Assembly: GCA_937871785.1 (NCBI GenBank)
Contig: CALMON010000130.1
Location: 1 to 57,489 of the forward strand
Length of the DNA: 57,489 nt
Origin: an uncultured Granulicella sp.
GTDB lineage: Bacteria > Acidobacteriota > Terriglobia > Terriglobales > Acidobacteriaceae
Direction of reading: 5' to 3'
Shown in pieces: positions 17,653-26,933 of the stretch. The position numbers and the translations under genes are program-made. Position 1 is the first letter of the stretch; each line of letters begins with the position of its first letter. The notes under the pieces were generated by a model. That model was not told the DNA's origin. It did not search any database and worked only from the letters and a program-made list of their open reading frames with translations.

Positions 17653-20340
17653 ATGAACTTTTTTTCGAAGCATGTGTATCGTTTTGGCGCAGACGCGGTA
17701 GATGGTGACGGCTCGATGCGCGAACTCCTGGGCGGCAAGGGTGCCGGCCTTGCGGAGATGACGCTGCTCGCCGTTCCCGTGCCCCCCGGCTTTACCGTCA
17801 CCACGGACGTGTGCCGCGCGTATCTGGAACTCGGCAAGACCCCGGCGGACCTTCCCGCTGAAGTGAAGCGCGCGTTGCGCTGGCTGGAAGGCACGGCCGG
17901 CAAACGGTTCGGCAATGAGCGCGACCCGCTGCTGGTCAGCGTGCGCTCGGGCGCGCCGATTTCCATGCCCGGCATGATGGACACGGTACTCAACGTCGGC
18001 CTGAACGATGTTTCGGTGACCGGCCTGGCCGCGGTCAGCGGATCGCAGGAGTTTGCGCTCGATTCCTACCGCCGCCTGTTGCAGATGTTTGGCTCCGTCG
18101 TGCTCGATGTGCCCAAGGATGCGTTTGAAAAAGCGACGCACGAGGTTCGTGGAGAAACGACCGAAGCCGCCTCCGAAGCCGACCTGTGCCTGATGATCGA
18201 GGCCTTCAAGGGCGTCATCCAGGAGCATACCGGCAAGCCTTTCCCGCAGGACCCGATGGTGCAGTTGACGCTCGCGATCGAGGCGGTTTTCCGCTCCTGG
18301 CAGAGCGATCGCGCCATCTTCTACCGCAAGCTCAACAAAATTGCGGACACCATGGGCACGGCCGTCACGGTGCAGTCCATGGTCTTCGGCAACCGTGGCG
18401 AAACCAGCGGCACGGGCGTCGGTTTTACGCGCAACCCGTCTACCGGTGAGCCGCATGTGTTTGCCGAGTACCTGTCGAACGCGCAGGGCGAAGACATCGT
18501 CGCCGGCGTGCGCACGCCCATGCCGATCACCGAGCTCGCCCAGCAGATGCCGGCGGTGTACGCCGAGCTCGACGCGCTGACCGGGCAGCTTGAAAAGCAC
18601 TACAAGGACGTGCAGGACTTTGAATTTACGGTTGAAAGCGGCAAGCTCTACCTGCTGCAAACGCGCGCTGCCAAGCGTGCCGCGCTTGCCGCGGTCCGGA
18701 TCGCCGTTGACATGGCGAACGAAGGCCTGATCACGCGGCAGGAGGCTGTGAAGCGCGTCAAGCCGTCGAGCCTGGTGGAGATGCTTTCGCCGCAGCTCGA
18801 CCTGAGCGCGGGGACCTATGCTCCGCTCACCAGCGGTTTGCCGGCGTCGCCGGGCGCGGCCGTCGGGCAGATCGCCTTGAGCGCGAACGCCGCCGTCGCC
18901 ATGCACGCGACCGGGAAGGACGTCATTCTGCTGACGCAGGAAACCACCGCCGAAGACATCCACGGCATGGACGCTTCGGTCGGCTTCCTGACCGCTCGCG
19001 GCGGCGCCACCAGCCATGCGGCCGTCGTTGCGCGCGGCATGGGCAAGTGCTGCATCACCGGCGCAAAAGAAATCAATATCGACGAAAATACAGGGATCGC
19101 GCAGATCGGCAGCGAGCGCTTCAAGCAGGGTGACTGGCTCTCGCTCGATGGTGCTACCGGCCGCGTGTTCGCCGGCCAGGTGCCCATGCGCCCTGCGAGC
19201 GAAGACCACCCGGAACTCGACCAGTTGCTTTCCTGGGCGCTCGCGATGAAGACGCCGCAGGTGCGCGCCAATGCCGACACCCCGGCCGATGCCGCCGCTG
19301 CCGTAGCCGCCGGTGCGGTGGGCATCGGGCTTTGCCGCACGGAGCACATGTTTTTCGCGGCCGACCGCCTGGGCGTGGTGCGCTCGATGATTCTCGCGAA
19401 GTCCGCGAAAGAACGCATCGTCGCCCTCGCCGAGCTTCTGCCAATCCAGCAGGGCGACTTCGAGGCGCTGTTCCGCACCATGTCGCCGCTGCCGGTCACC
19501 ATTCGCCTGCTCGACCCGCCGCTGCACGAGTTCCTGCCGTCTGCCCACGACATCACGGCGGACATCGCGTCGGCGCGCAACGAAGAAAACTGGGAGCGCT
19601 GCTTGACGCTCGAAGGCATGCGCAAGCAGGTGGAAGCGCTCACCGAAGCGAACCCGATGATGGGCCATCGCGGCTGCCGCCTAAGCCTGACGTACCCCGA
19701 GATTCTGCAGATGCAGGTGAAGGCGATTCTGCAGGCGGCACTCGTCGTCGCCAAGGAAGGCAAAACCCCGCAGCCCGAAATCATGGTGCCGCTGGTCTCG
19801 TCCGAGCAGGAAATGAAGGTGCTCGCCGAGTTGATCCATGCGACGGCCAGCGAGGTCCTGGACGGCGAAAAGAACCTCGTCAACTACAAGATCGGGACCA
19901 TGATCGAGCTGCCTCGCGCGGCCGTCTGCGCCGGTCCGATTTCAAAGCACGTCAGCTTTATCTCGTTCGGCACCAACGACCTGACGCAGATGACATACGG
20001 CTTTTCCCGCGACGACGCCCGCAGCTACCTGGACAGCTATCTGGAGCAGGGCATCTTCAAGGCCGATCCCTTCATCACCATCGACCGCGAGGGCGTCGGG
20101 CAGTTGATGGAGATGGCCATCCGCAGCGTGCGCGCGATCAATCCCGGCATCAAGATCGGCATCTGCGGCGAGCACGGCGGCGACCCGGAGTCGATCGACT
20201 ACTTCTGCTCGCTGGGCGTGGACTACGTTTCGTGCTCGCCGTCGCGGTTGCGTGTCGCGCAACTGGCCAGCGCGCAAACGTTCACGGCGCCCCCGCAGGA
20301 AGAAGCACGCGCTTCATCGCACGAAGTGGTCACGGCGTAG
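17653..20340 (+). CDS. ppdK: Pyruvate, phosphate dikinase
   Basis: The 895-residue protein is full length for PPDK, which interconverts pyruvate + ATP + Pi and PEP + AMP + PPi. The N-terminal ATP-grasp part begins GGKGAGLAEM (residue about 28), the phosphorylated histidine is H455 in GGATSHAAVVARG, the same number as in the clostridial enzyme, and the PEP/pyruvate barrel has L-C-R-T-E-H-M-F-F and the C-terminal G-I-C-G-E-H-G-G motif. GAGGTGA about 8 nt before the ATG supports the start. It stands alone, with the TPR/HTH regulator divergent. The usual regulatory kinase is not seen here. Its role is gluconeogenic PEP formation or PPi-based glycolysis. Confidence 0.97.
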   Translation: MNFFSKHVYRFGADAVDGDGSMRELLGGKGAGLAEMTLLAVPVPPGFTVTTDVCRAYLELGKTPADLPAEVKRALRWLEGTAGKRFGNERDPLLVSVRSGAPISMPGMMDTVLNVGLNDVSVTGLAAVSGSQEFALDSYRRLLQMFGSVVLDVPKDAFEKATHEVRGETTEAASEADLCLMIEAFKGVIQEHTGKPFPQDPMVQLTLAIEAVFRSWQSDRAIFYRKLNKIADTMGTAVTVQSMVFGNRGETSGTGVGFTRNPSTGEPHVFAEYLSNAQGEDIVAGVRTPMPITELAQQMPAVYAELDALTGQLEKHYKDVQDFEFTVESGKLYLLQTRAAKRAALAAVRIAVDMANEGLITRQEAVKRVKPSSLVEMLSPQLDLSAGTYAPLTSGLPASPGAAVGQIALSANAAVAMHATGKDVILLTQETTAEDIHGMDASVGFLTARGGATSHAAVVARGMGKCCITGAKEINIDENTGIAQIGSERFKQGDWLSLDGATGRVFAGQVPMRPASEDHPELDQLLSWALAMKTPQVRANADTPADAAAAVAAGAVGIGLCRTEHMFFAADRLGVVRSMILAKSAKERIVALAELLPIQQGDFEALFRTMSPLPVTIRLLDPPLHEFLPSAHDITADIASARNEENWERCLTLEGMRKQVEALTEANPMMGHRGCRLSLTYPEILQMQVKAILQAALVVAKEGKTPQPEIMVPLVSSEQEMKVLAELIHATASEVLDGEKNLVNYKIGTMIELPRAAVCAGPISKHVSFISFGTNDLTQMTYGFSRDDARSYLDSYLEQGIFKADPFITIDREGVGQLMEMAIRSVRAINPGIKIGICGEHGGDPESIDYFCSLGVDYVSCSPSRLRVAQLASAQTFTAPPQEEARASSHEVVTA

Positions 20341-20399
20341 AAGACAAGGCAGGAAGCGAATCGACGGGCGCGGCTCCTTCAAGGGTCGCGTCTCGTCGT

Positions 20400-20861
20400 T
20401 TATCCAAGCGCTTTCCACAGCGACTCGATCTCTCCCGGCTGCAGCACTCCCCGGCCGATCTTCTGGAACCAGTTGCGGTCAGGGGCCGCCATCACCCACG
20501 GTCCGGACGACGCGATCTTCCAGCCGTTCGGCAACGCTGGGCCGCTGCTCTCGAAAGGGTGCTCGCGGGTGCGCGCGACGCAGGTCTGGGCACGCTGGCT
20601 GCGGTCGCCTCCAAAGTCGAAGGCCAGAAACTCGTAGCCCTGCCACTGCCCGTACACCACGTTGCGGGCGTCGCCCGCGTCCATACCTTCGGGCAAAAAG
20701 TTTGCCGGAAGACCGGGCGGCAACTCCCCTTTGCTGAACGGCCAGCCGTGCCGCTCGGCCAGAGCCTTCATCGTGCGCGCGCGACCCGCCGCCAGCCACA
20801 ACGGGATGGACAGCCAACAGGCCTGCAAGGGAACGATGTACCACCATGGAGATACGGACAT
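20400..20861 (-). CDS. Hypothetical membrane-anchored protein
   Basis: A 153-residue protein with one N-terminal hydrophobic segment (W-W-Y-I-V-P-L-Q-A-C-W-L-S-I-P-L-W-L, about 6-23) followed by a soluble part rich in Trp, Gly and Pro (Y-G-Q-W-Q-G-Y-E-F-L-A-F-D-F). I do not recognise the family. AAAGGA lies about 9 nt before the ATG on the minus strand. It starts 31 nt after the kdsA stop on the same strand, so it is probably the last gene of a kdsA transcript. Confidence 0.75.
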   Translation of the reverse strand: MSVSPWWYIVPLQACWLSIPLWLAAGRARTMKALAERHGWPFSKGELPPGLPANFLPEGMDAGDARNVVYGQWQGYEFLAFDFGGDRSQRAQTCVARTREHPFESSGPALPNGWKIASSGPWVMAAPDRNWFQKIGRGVLQPGEIESLWKALG

Positions 20862-20892
20862 CTCAAAATTCCTTTACGCAGAGTGAAAGACT

Positions 20893-21750
20893 TTAACGAA
20901 CAGCCGCATGAATGGCCAGCAGCGACTCAAGAACGTCGCGGAGCTTGTCGAGCCGGAGCGCGTTTGCGCCGTCGGACTTCGCCTCGGCGGGGTTGTCGTG
21001 GACTTCAAGAAAAACACCGTCAACCCCTGCGGCGACTGCCGCGCGCGCCAGCACGGGGATAAACTCGGGCTGCCCACCGGAAACCGCCGTTCCGGAATGA
21101 TTGGCCGCGCTGGGTGTTTGGACCGAGTGCGTCGCATCGAAGATCACCGGGGCAAAGCCGCGCATGGTGGGCAGGCCGCGCATATCGACGACCAGGTTGT
21201 TATAACCGAAGCTCGCGCCGCGTTCGGTCAGCGCGACGCGACTGCAACCGCTTTCGTTCAGCTTGGCGACGGCGTGGAGCATGTCGGGGGGCGCGACGAA
21301 CTGACCCTTCTTGACGTTGACCGCGCGACCGGGCAGGTGGCCGCACGCGCTGGCGGCGGCCATCAGCAGATCGGTTTGCCGGCACAGAAACGCGGGAATC
21401 TGCAGCATGGCCGCGACCGGGCCGAGCGCGTCCGACACCCGCTCGCAATCTTCGGCGGTGTGGACGTCGGTGAGGACCGGAACATTGTGTGCTTCGGCGA
21501 TCAGCCGCAGGACGCGGCAGCCTTCGGCCAACCCAGGCCCGCGAAAGCTGTGGATCGAGGTGCGATTGGCTTTATCGTAGCTCGCCTTGAAGAGGTACGG
21601 CACGCCAAGATCGGCGGCGATGCGCCCGATGGCGTCGGCCAGCTTGCGGGCGTGCGATTCGGACTCGAGCACGCAGGGGCCGGCAATCAGAAAGAGCTTC
21701 GGGCCGCCGATCTGGACGGGGCCGAGGGAGAAAGTTTGCGGATGGCTCAC
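20893..21750 (-). CDS. kdsA: 3-deoxy-D-manno-octulosonate 8-phosphate synthase
   Basis: The 285-residue protein is typical in length and sequence for KDO-8-phosphate synthase, which condenses PEP with arabinose 5-phosphate in lipopolysaccharide core synthesis. Visible motifs are I-A-G-P-C-V-L-E-S, F-K-A-S-Y-D-K-A-N-R-T-S, L-T-D-V-H, N-V-K-K-G-Q-F and D-A-T-H-S-V-Q. The start is the GTG at 21748-21750 (V-S-H-P-Q-T-F); the frame extends further upstream, but that part has no family character and includes repeat-like DNA. The Shine-Dalgarno is poor, and a TATGCT hexamer lies shortly before, so the leader may be very short. The gene supports an outer-membrane-bearing organism. Confidence 0.95.
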   Translation of the reverse strand: MSHPQTFSLGPVQIGGPKLFLIAGPCVLESESHARKLADAIGRIAADLGVPYLFKASYDKANRTSIHSFRGPGLAEGCRVLRLIAEAHNVPVLTDVHTAEDCERVSDALGPVAAMLQIPAFLCRQTDLLMAAASACGHLPGRAVNVKKGQFVAPPDMLHAVAKLNESGCSRVALTERGASFGYNNLVVDMRGLPTMRGFAPVIFDATHSVQTPSAANHSGTAVSGGQPEFIPVLARAAVAAGVDGVFLEVHDNPAEAKSDGANALRLDKLRDVLESLLAIHAAVR

Positions 21751-21845
21751 GAACTCTATTGGAGCATATGGAGGTCTCCAGCAGAGCTCCGGGCTGAGAC
21801 ACAGCCTGCGTACACGATCGGCGTGCATGCTTTCGCGCGTTTGCT

Positions 21846-21985
21846 TTTCAGTTTGTCGTTCTGCGTCGCAGCGGAGGAACCTGCTGGTCTGCTGTAGAGC
21901 GGCTCTGCCTCCGGTCCATGCTTCTTGGCACCTCTCCAAAGCAGATTTCTTCGCTGCGCTGCGCTGCGAAATGCCAAACAAGAAG
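21846..21985. repeat. REP-like inverted repeat pair, copy A
   Basis: Two arms in opposite orientation lie in the comEC-kdsA gap. The left arm (about 21852-21886) contains TTGTCGTTCTGCGTCGCAGC followed by GGAGGAACCTGCTG; the reverse complement of the right arm (about 21942-21982) contains TTTCGCAGCG and GAAGAAATCTGCTT. The same consensus, close to TCATCCCGCA-GCGAAGC-GGAGGGATCTGCTG, is seen at 39008-39106. No reading frame is supported here. Confidence 0.55.
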
Positions 21986-21997
21986 GGCGAGGGCAAA

Positions 21998-24781
21998 TCA
22001 TTGCGTGGCGGATTGCGTCCGTATCCCGCCGTCCGCTGTCAGCAGAAACGTCGTCGCGCCTTCGCGGTCGGTGCGAAAGGTCTTGACGTGCGCCGCTTCC
22101 AACCGCTCCAGCACCTCCGCGCGAGGGTGGCCGAAGGTGTTGCGACGGCCGTCGCTGATGACGGCTTCGCGAGGCGCGACGGCGGCCAGAAACTCGGGAT
22201 TTGTGGACGTTTTGGACCCGTGGTGGCCAACTTTCAGCAGCGTCACCGAGGCGAGCCGCCCGGTCGCGAGCATGGTCTCTTCCGACGGCCTTTCGGCGTC
22301 GCCTTCGAGCAGCACGGAGGCCTTGCCGTAGTCCAGCCGCACTACCAACGAGTCGTCATTGACGGGCCCGCCGGAGCTTTCGTACCGTGCTTCGGGAGAG
22401 AGCACCGTGGCCTCTGTCCCGGCCCAAGCAAACGTGTCTCCGGCGCGGAAGTAGCGCACCTTGACGCCCAACTCCGCCGCCAGCGTGAGCAGCGCCCGGT
22501 AGTCCGGCGAGTCGTCCGGGGCGAGCGACACCCATAGCTCGCGAGGACAAAAATCGCGCAGAATCGCGGGCATGCCGCCCATGTGGTCGGAGTGCGCGTG
22601 CGTCAGCAGCACGGCGTCGAGCCGTCGCAGCCGGCGCGACCAAAGGTACGGCGCGACGACTTCTTCGCCGACGTCCCAACCGCTTTTCGACTGGCCGTTG
22701 TTTGCGAGTGCGGCAATGCCGACCGGACCGCCGGCGTCGACGAGCAGCGTGCGGCCTTCGGGGCTGACGACCAGAAGCGAGTCACCCTGGCCGACGTCGA
22801 GCGCGGTGACCTCAAGGGTGCCAGGATGCAGCACGGGCGGCTCCGGCCAAAGCGCGGCGAGGGGCACGCAGGCGAGCGCGGCGACTCCAGCGGCCAGCAC
22901 CCAGCGGCTGCGGCGGCGCACGGCCCAGCAGGCGAACGCGATCAGCAGAACGGCCGCGAAAAGAACCGCCGTGGCGGGCGCGGGAACGCGGGCGTCGGCC
23001 AGCCGTGCGTGGCTGAGGGTCGCGATTACCGCGCGAACGGCGTGTATCGCCAGCGCCGTGAGCGCGGCAGGAAGGAGCGCGACCCACTGGCTGACGAGCG
23101 ACGCGCAAAACATCGCCACGGCCAGCGGCGCGAGCACGGCGACAAGCGGTACCGCCAGGATGTTGGCGGGTAGAGCAAACGGCGTTGCGCGATGAAAATA
23201 CACCGCCATCGGCACGGCCATGCAGGCTTCGACGACCACACCGACCAGCGCCAGTTCGGCGGCGCGCAGAAGCAGGCGTAGCAGAAATGCGGGCAGGTTG
23301 GCGCGGAAGCGTTTCGGCATCGGAAGGAGGTATAGCGGCAGCGCGGCGAGGGCGGTGCCGAACAGCCGCAGCGTCAACCGAAGCTGCGCCAGGCCGGGCG
23401 GAAGGCGCGCGTCGAGCCATTTTGCGTCGAGGTCTCGGGTGGCGCGCAGGGTCGGCAGCAGGCGGCGCTCGGCGAGCGGCAGCGCCAGCCCGCCGACGGC
23501 GACCAGCGCGAGAAACGTCATCTGAAAGCTGGCCTCGTGGACCGCGCGCGGGTCGTATGCGAGCACAGCCAGCGCGGCCGCGCCGATGGCCTGGAGGATG
23601 GAGATCTCACGCCATAGCCAGCGCGCCGTGAGGAAGACCGTCGCCATCAGCAGAGCGCGCTGCACGGGCACGCCGAAGCCGGTGAGCGCGGCATAGGCGG
23701 TCATTCCAAGCAGGGTGACGATGGTGGCCAGGCCGAGCGGCGCGCGGGCCTTGCGTAGCAGCACGAAAAGGAGCCCGGCAAGCAGCCCGATGTGCATGCC
23801 CGAGACGACAAACAGGTGGAACGAGCCGGTGCGCTCGAAGCCGACGCGCAGGTCACGGCGCAGGGCGTCGCGGTCACCGAAAAGCATGGCCGCCAGCATG
23901 CCGGCGTCGTCTGCCGTAAGCCGCGCCGGTGCGGGCAGCAGGCGGTTGGCAGGGGAGCCGACAAACGCCGCCAGCCGCGCCGACGCCCAGTGCTGGGCGG
24001 CATGCAGGCGGCAACGGGCCTGACTGGCAGAAGGGAGTTTTCCGGTTTGATCCGGCTCGGGCAGCCGCGTGAGCTTTGCCGCTTTCACGCTGCCGGTGGC
24101 GAGAATGCCTTCGCTCGCAAGCTGGTCGGCGTAGGAAGGCGCCCCGGCATCGCGGTAGAGCTCCGGCTCGCGGAAGCGCAGGGGAAGGTCCACAAGATCG
24201 CCGCAGGCCAGCGGCAGCGTGCCGTCGAGCAGCGTGAGGCGCAGGCCGCCGCCGACCGGCCGCAGGGTGCTGGTGTCGGGAGTGACGTCTTCGGCGGCGA
24301 GCACGTCAAGATCGACCGATTCGGTAGGTGCGGAGCCTTCCCCTTCGGCGGCTCCGGGTTCGAGCAGCCATGGGCGTGGGGGTTCAAGGGTCGCCTGCGC
24401 CGTGGTGGGCGGGGCGAGTAGCAGGCGGACGCGGACGACGCGGCCGCGTACCGTGCGGCTGAGGCCGTCGGCGTAGCTGCGCAGCTCGGCCTGGCGCGGA
24501 GGTGCGGGTTGCATCTGCGCGCACCAGCAGCCGGCGACGACCCAAAGGCCGAGAACCGCGACCACCGCGACGCGAAGAGCTTTGTGCCAGGCCAGCAGCA
24601 GTAACAAGAGCAGAAGAACCGTGGCGGCGGCGAGCGCAAAGGCGAGCTGGCCGTCGCCGACCAGCCATTCTCCCACGGCAAATGCCACGGCGGCGGCGAA
24701 GAGCGGTACGCGCCGAAAGCGCAGAGCTTCAACAGGCGCGGGGTCGTCCATCCAGAATGGGGTCGCGCCGGCTGCCGGCAT
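21998..24781 (-). CDS. comEC: ComEC/Rec2-family DNA uptake channel
   Basis: The 927-residue protein has N-terminal membrane segments, a soluble OB-like region (about residues 110-290), the competence membrane domain (about 300-640, starting near M-L-F-G-D-R and F-V-V-S-G-M-H-I-G-L), and a C-terminal metallo-beta-lactamase domain with D-V-G-Q-G-D-S, T-H-A-H-S-D-H-M-G-G and G-H-H-G-S. ComEC passes single-stranded DNA through the inner membrane during transformation. The full domain set suggests an active gene. GAGGAA about 9 nt before the ATG supports the start. No other competence gene is in the window, which is normal. Neighbours on the same strand are unrelated. Confidence 0.95.
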   Translation of the reverse strand: MPAAGATPFWMDDPAPVEALRFRRVPLFAAAVAFAVGEWLVGDGQLAFALAAATVLLLLLLLLAWHKALRVAVVAVLGLWVVAGCWCAQMQPAPPRQAELRSYADGLSRTVRGRVVRVRLLLAPPTTAQATLEPPRPWLLEPGAAEGEGSAPTESVDLDVLAAEDVTPDTSTLRPVGGGLRLTLLDGTLPLACGDLVDLPLRFREPELYRDAGAPSYADQLASEGILATGSVKAAKLTRLPEPDQTGKLPSASQARCRLHAAQHWASARLAAFVGSPANRLLPAPARLTADDAGMLAAMLFGDRDALRRDLRVGFERTGSFHLFVVSGMHIGLLAGLLFVLLRKARAPLGLATIVTLLGMTAYAALTGFGVPVQRALLMATVFLTARWLWREISILQAIGAAALAVLAYDPRAVHEASFQMTFLALVAVGGLALPLAERRLLPTLRATRDLDAKWLDARLPPGLAQLRLTLRLFGTALAALPLYLLPMPKRFRANLPAFLLRLLLRAAELALVGVVVEACMAVPMAVYFHRATPFALPANILAVPLVAVLAPLAVAMFCASLVSQWVALLPAALTALAIHAVRAVIATLSHARLADARVPAPATAVLFAAVLLIAFACWAVRRRSRWVLAAGVAALACVPLAALWPEPPVLHPGTLEVTALDVGQGDSLLVVSPEGRTLLVDAGGPVGIAALANNGQSKSGWDVGEEVVAPYLWSRRLRRLDAVLLTHAHSDHMGGMPAILRDFCPRELWVSLAPDDSPDYRALLTLAAELGVKVRYFRAGDTFAWAGTEATVLSPEARYESSGGPVNDDSLVVRLDYGKASVLLEGDAERPSEETMLATGRLASVTLLKVGHHGSKTSTNPEFLAAVAPREAVISDGRRNTFGHPRAEVLERLEAAHVKTFRTDREGATTFLLTADGGIRTQSATQ

Positions 24782-24891
24782 GGGAAGCGCTTCCTCGGAT
24801 CGGTTGTGCGTCGTTACGAGAGGCCGTTACAGGATGCCACAAAGCGAGGCGCAGAGCCGAATGGTCCTGCCGGACGCGACCGCCAGCCGAG

Positions 24892-25884
24892 TCAAGTCCA
24901 AGTGGCACGGCTCGCGCGTGGCTTGTAGCAGATGATGCCGACCGTGTAGATCGCCGCACCGATCCACGCCGGCGCCAGGTGCGATGGGCTGAGGTATCCC
25001 ATGGGGTAATGGATGCCGATCGCGCACCCAAACCCCGTGAGCCCGCCGATCAGCAAGGCCTGCCACACCGCGCGCGCGGGCCGCGCTTTCCAGACGATCA
25101 ACAGCACCGTCAGGCCACAACACGCGAGCCCGCCGCCAAAGCCGGCGCGGTCGTGCGCGATCAGCGGGATCAGGTGCGGGTTGATGGCGTTCAACTGCTC
25201 GGGCGTGAAGCCGAGATAGGTTTTATCCTGAGGCACGAAAACGACCGTCGAGCCAAGAATCGTGATCACCGAACCTGCCAGCGTCATGCCCGCGCCCACA
25301 AACAGCAGGCAGGCGCGGCCGAAGCCGGCCCGCGTGCGCATGGACAGCGGCATCGCCGGCGTGAAGAGCGATTGCCGCCAAAGCAGTGGACCGGGGATGA
25401 GGCCGCGCGTCTTCCAAAGCCCCACCGCGTACAGCGGCAGCAAGCCGAGCGTGGCGACCGCGTGCCACCAATCCAGGTAGCCGTAAATGAGGTAAGCGAA
25501 GAAGCTCAGGAAACCGATCGCTCCCGAAAGCAGCAGCACCAGCCAGGCCCAGGCTTCGCCGCGTGGCAGCGGAAACGCGATCAGCCACAGGTACAGCGTG
25601 CCGATGGCGATCAGCGTGCCGCCAAAGCTGACGCGGTCGTGAAACATAAAGTGGACGACACGGCAGGCGTGGAGATCGCAGAGCTGGTTGGGCTGCATGC
25701 CCAGGTAGCTGATATCGTGCGGCAGAAACGTGTGCGTGGCCGCCAGAAAGAGCGCGAAAATGCCAGACAGGATGAGCCCCAGCGCCATCAGGCCCAGCAG
25801 CGGGCGGCCATCTTCAAGCAGCGCCGGAAAAAGGCCGGTGCGGTCGTCGTTGACGATGGTGTAGTGGGTGGCGGGCTGGGGCAT
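24892..25884 (-). CDS. Polytopic membrane protein with internal duplication, unknown function
   Basis: The 330-residue protein has about eight hydrophobic segments. Two halves share a pattern: residues 53-100 have P-H-D-x-x-Y-L-G-M-Q-P-N-Q-L and, 13 residues on, H-D-R-V-S-F-G-G; residues 216-265 have P-Q-D-x-x-Y-L-G-F-T-P-E-Q-L and then H-D-R-A-G-F-G-G. The repeated polar residues (D57/D220, H82-D83-R84/H244-D245-R246) in otherwise hydrophobic surroundings suggest an active or binding site made from a duplicated unit. I do not recognise a characterised family. The start ATG at 25884 has no strong ribosome-binding site. It lies 49 nt downstream of a desaturase gene on the same strand, which may hint at a lipid-related role. 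Confidence 0.85.
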   Translation of the reverse strand: MPQPATHYTIVNDDRTGLFPALLEDGRPLLGLMALGLILSGIFALFLAATHTFLPHDISYLGMQPNQLCDLHACRVVHFMFHDRVSFGGTLIAIGTLYLWLIAFPLPRGEAWAWLVLLLSGAIGFLSFFAYLIYGYLDWWHAVATLGLLPLYAVGLWKTRGLIPGPLLWRQSLFTPAMPLSMRTRAGFGRACLLFVGAGMTLAGSVITILGSTVVFVPQDKTYLGFTPEQLNAINPHLIPLIAHDRAGFGGGLACCGLTVLLIVWKARPARAVWQALLIGGLTGFGCAIGIHYPMGYLSPSHLAPAWIGAAIYTVGIICYKPRASRATWT

Positions 25885-25933
25885 GGGCGTGTGGTCGGAG
25901 CTCGCGTGCGGGCTGCTTGAAACGGCAAAGCTG

Positions 25934-26878
25934 CTAAAAGAATAGCTTGATCGGCTTCAAGCCCATCTGCTCGAAATAGGGGTCGAGCCGACGGGCCAGC
26001 TTCGGCCAGTTCTGGTGCGGCACTTGCGGGTACAGGTGATGCTCCAGGTGGAAGAGGTGTTCGAGCGCCAGGATTTCGAGCAGCCGCCCGCGAAACAGGC
26101 GTGTCTGGTGCACCTCGTCGGGGCCTTCGGGCGTATGCACGATGTAGGCCGTAGCCAGGGGATACACCCAGCTCCCCAGAATCATCAGCGCGGCGTAGAT
26201 CGCGGGCAAGGGCGTCATCGGCCACAGCGCGGCGCAGGCGATCAGCAAGAGCACCGCCGCCGAGCCTTCAGCCAGAACCCAGGGCCGGTGCGTGCCGGGG
26301 CGCTTCCACGCAAACCACCAAAGCTTGTATTGCAGGGTGACGCCTTCGACCAGGGCGCGGCCAAAGCTCATCTTGGCGGCGGCACCTTCCAGGTCGCCGT
26401 CCTCCGGGTAGTGCGCGTGGTGATTCATGTGGACGGCGCGATACGCATGACCGCTGCGAAACGCGAGCAGCTCCACCGCGCACAGCAGAGCTTCGTTGAG
26501 CGGCATGGGGATGCGAAGATTGCGATGCACCAGGTCGTGCGACGTGGACGCATAGGTAAGAAAGCTGAGCAGCACCGGGCAGGCGAGCGCAAGCAGCCAC
26601 CAACCGCGCTGCGCCCAGCCGGCATGGTCAAGCGCTTTGTGGCCAAACACAAAGAACCCGGCGGTCAGCAAGAAAGGAAGCGCCAGCGACACCGTACGCC
26701 GCACAGCCGACACATACAGCAGATCGCGGCCCAGCGTGTCCAGCGTGGGCAGGTCGGCGTGATTTGGATCGTTCGTCTGTGGACGGTTGACGGCCGGCTG
26801 GCTGGCGTCCGGATCGTTCACGGCGTCGGTTTTTGGGGAACGGTCGTGCGGCAATCCGGGAGCGGTCGACGACGTCAT
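25934..26878 (-). CDS. Membrane fatty-acid desaturase / hydroxylase family protein
   Basis: The 314-residue integral membrane di-iron protein shows three histidine boxes: H114-D-L-V-H118, H150-M-N-H-H154-A-H and a C-terminal H-L-F-H-L-E-H-H-L-Y-P. These bind the two irons used to insert a double bond or hydroxyl group in acyl chains or carotenoids. A polar N-terminal region of about 45 residues rich in Asp, Asn and Pro precedes the first membrane segment. The ATG at 26878 is preferred as AGGA lies 8 nt upstream; an ATG three codons earlier is possible. The next gene upstream is rlmD on the same strand (55-nt gap). Substrate unknown; electron donors are not nearby. Confidence 0.88.
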   Translation of the reverse strand: MTSSTAPGLPHDRSPKTDAVNDPDASQPAVNRPQTNDPNHADLPTLDTLGRDLLYVSAVRRTVSLALPFLLTAGFFVFGHKALDHAGWAQRGWWLLALACPVLLSFLTYASTSHDLVHRNLRIPMPLNEALLCAVELLAFRSGHAYRAVHMNHHAHYPEDGDLEGAAAKMSFGRALVEGVTLQYKLWWFAWKRPGTHRPWVLAEGSAAVLLLIACAALWPMTPLPAIYAALMILGSWVYPLATAYIVHTPEGPDEVHQTRLFRGRLLEILALEHLFHLEHHLYPQVPHQNWPKLARRLDPYFEQMGLKPIKLFF

Positions 26879-26933
26879 GGCTTTCATCCTACAGCGGCTG
26901 TTTTGGCGGGGTCCACTCTGCGGTTGGCCCTTG

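Noticed and set aside
17494-19668. Long minus-strand frame opposite ppdK
   Set aside because: It is antisense to a gene with all PPDK motifs and has His/Arg-rich composition without any domain.
21751-21996. N-terminal extension of kdsA or a small gene upstream of it
   Set aside because: The extension has no KdsA character and covers REP-like inverted repeats; the family start matches the GTG at 21750.
24502-25920. Long plus-strand frame over the ComEC start and the duplicated membrane protein
   Set aside because: It crosses two supported minus-strand genes, is highly basic and shows no domain.
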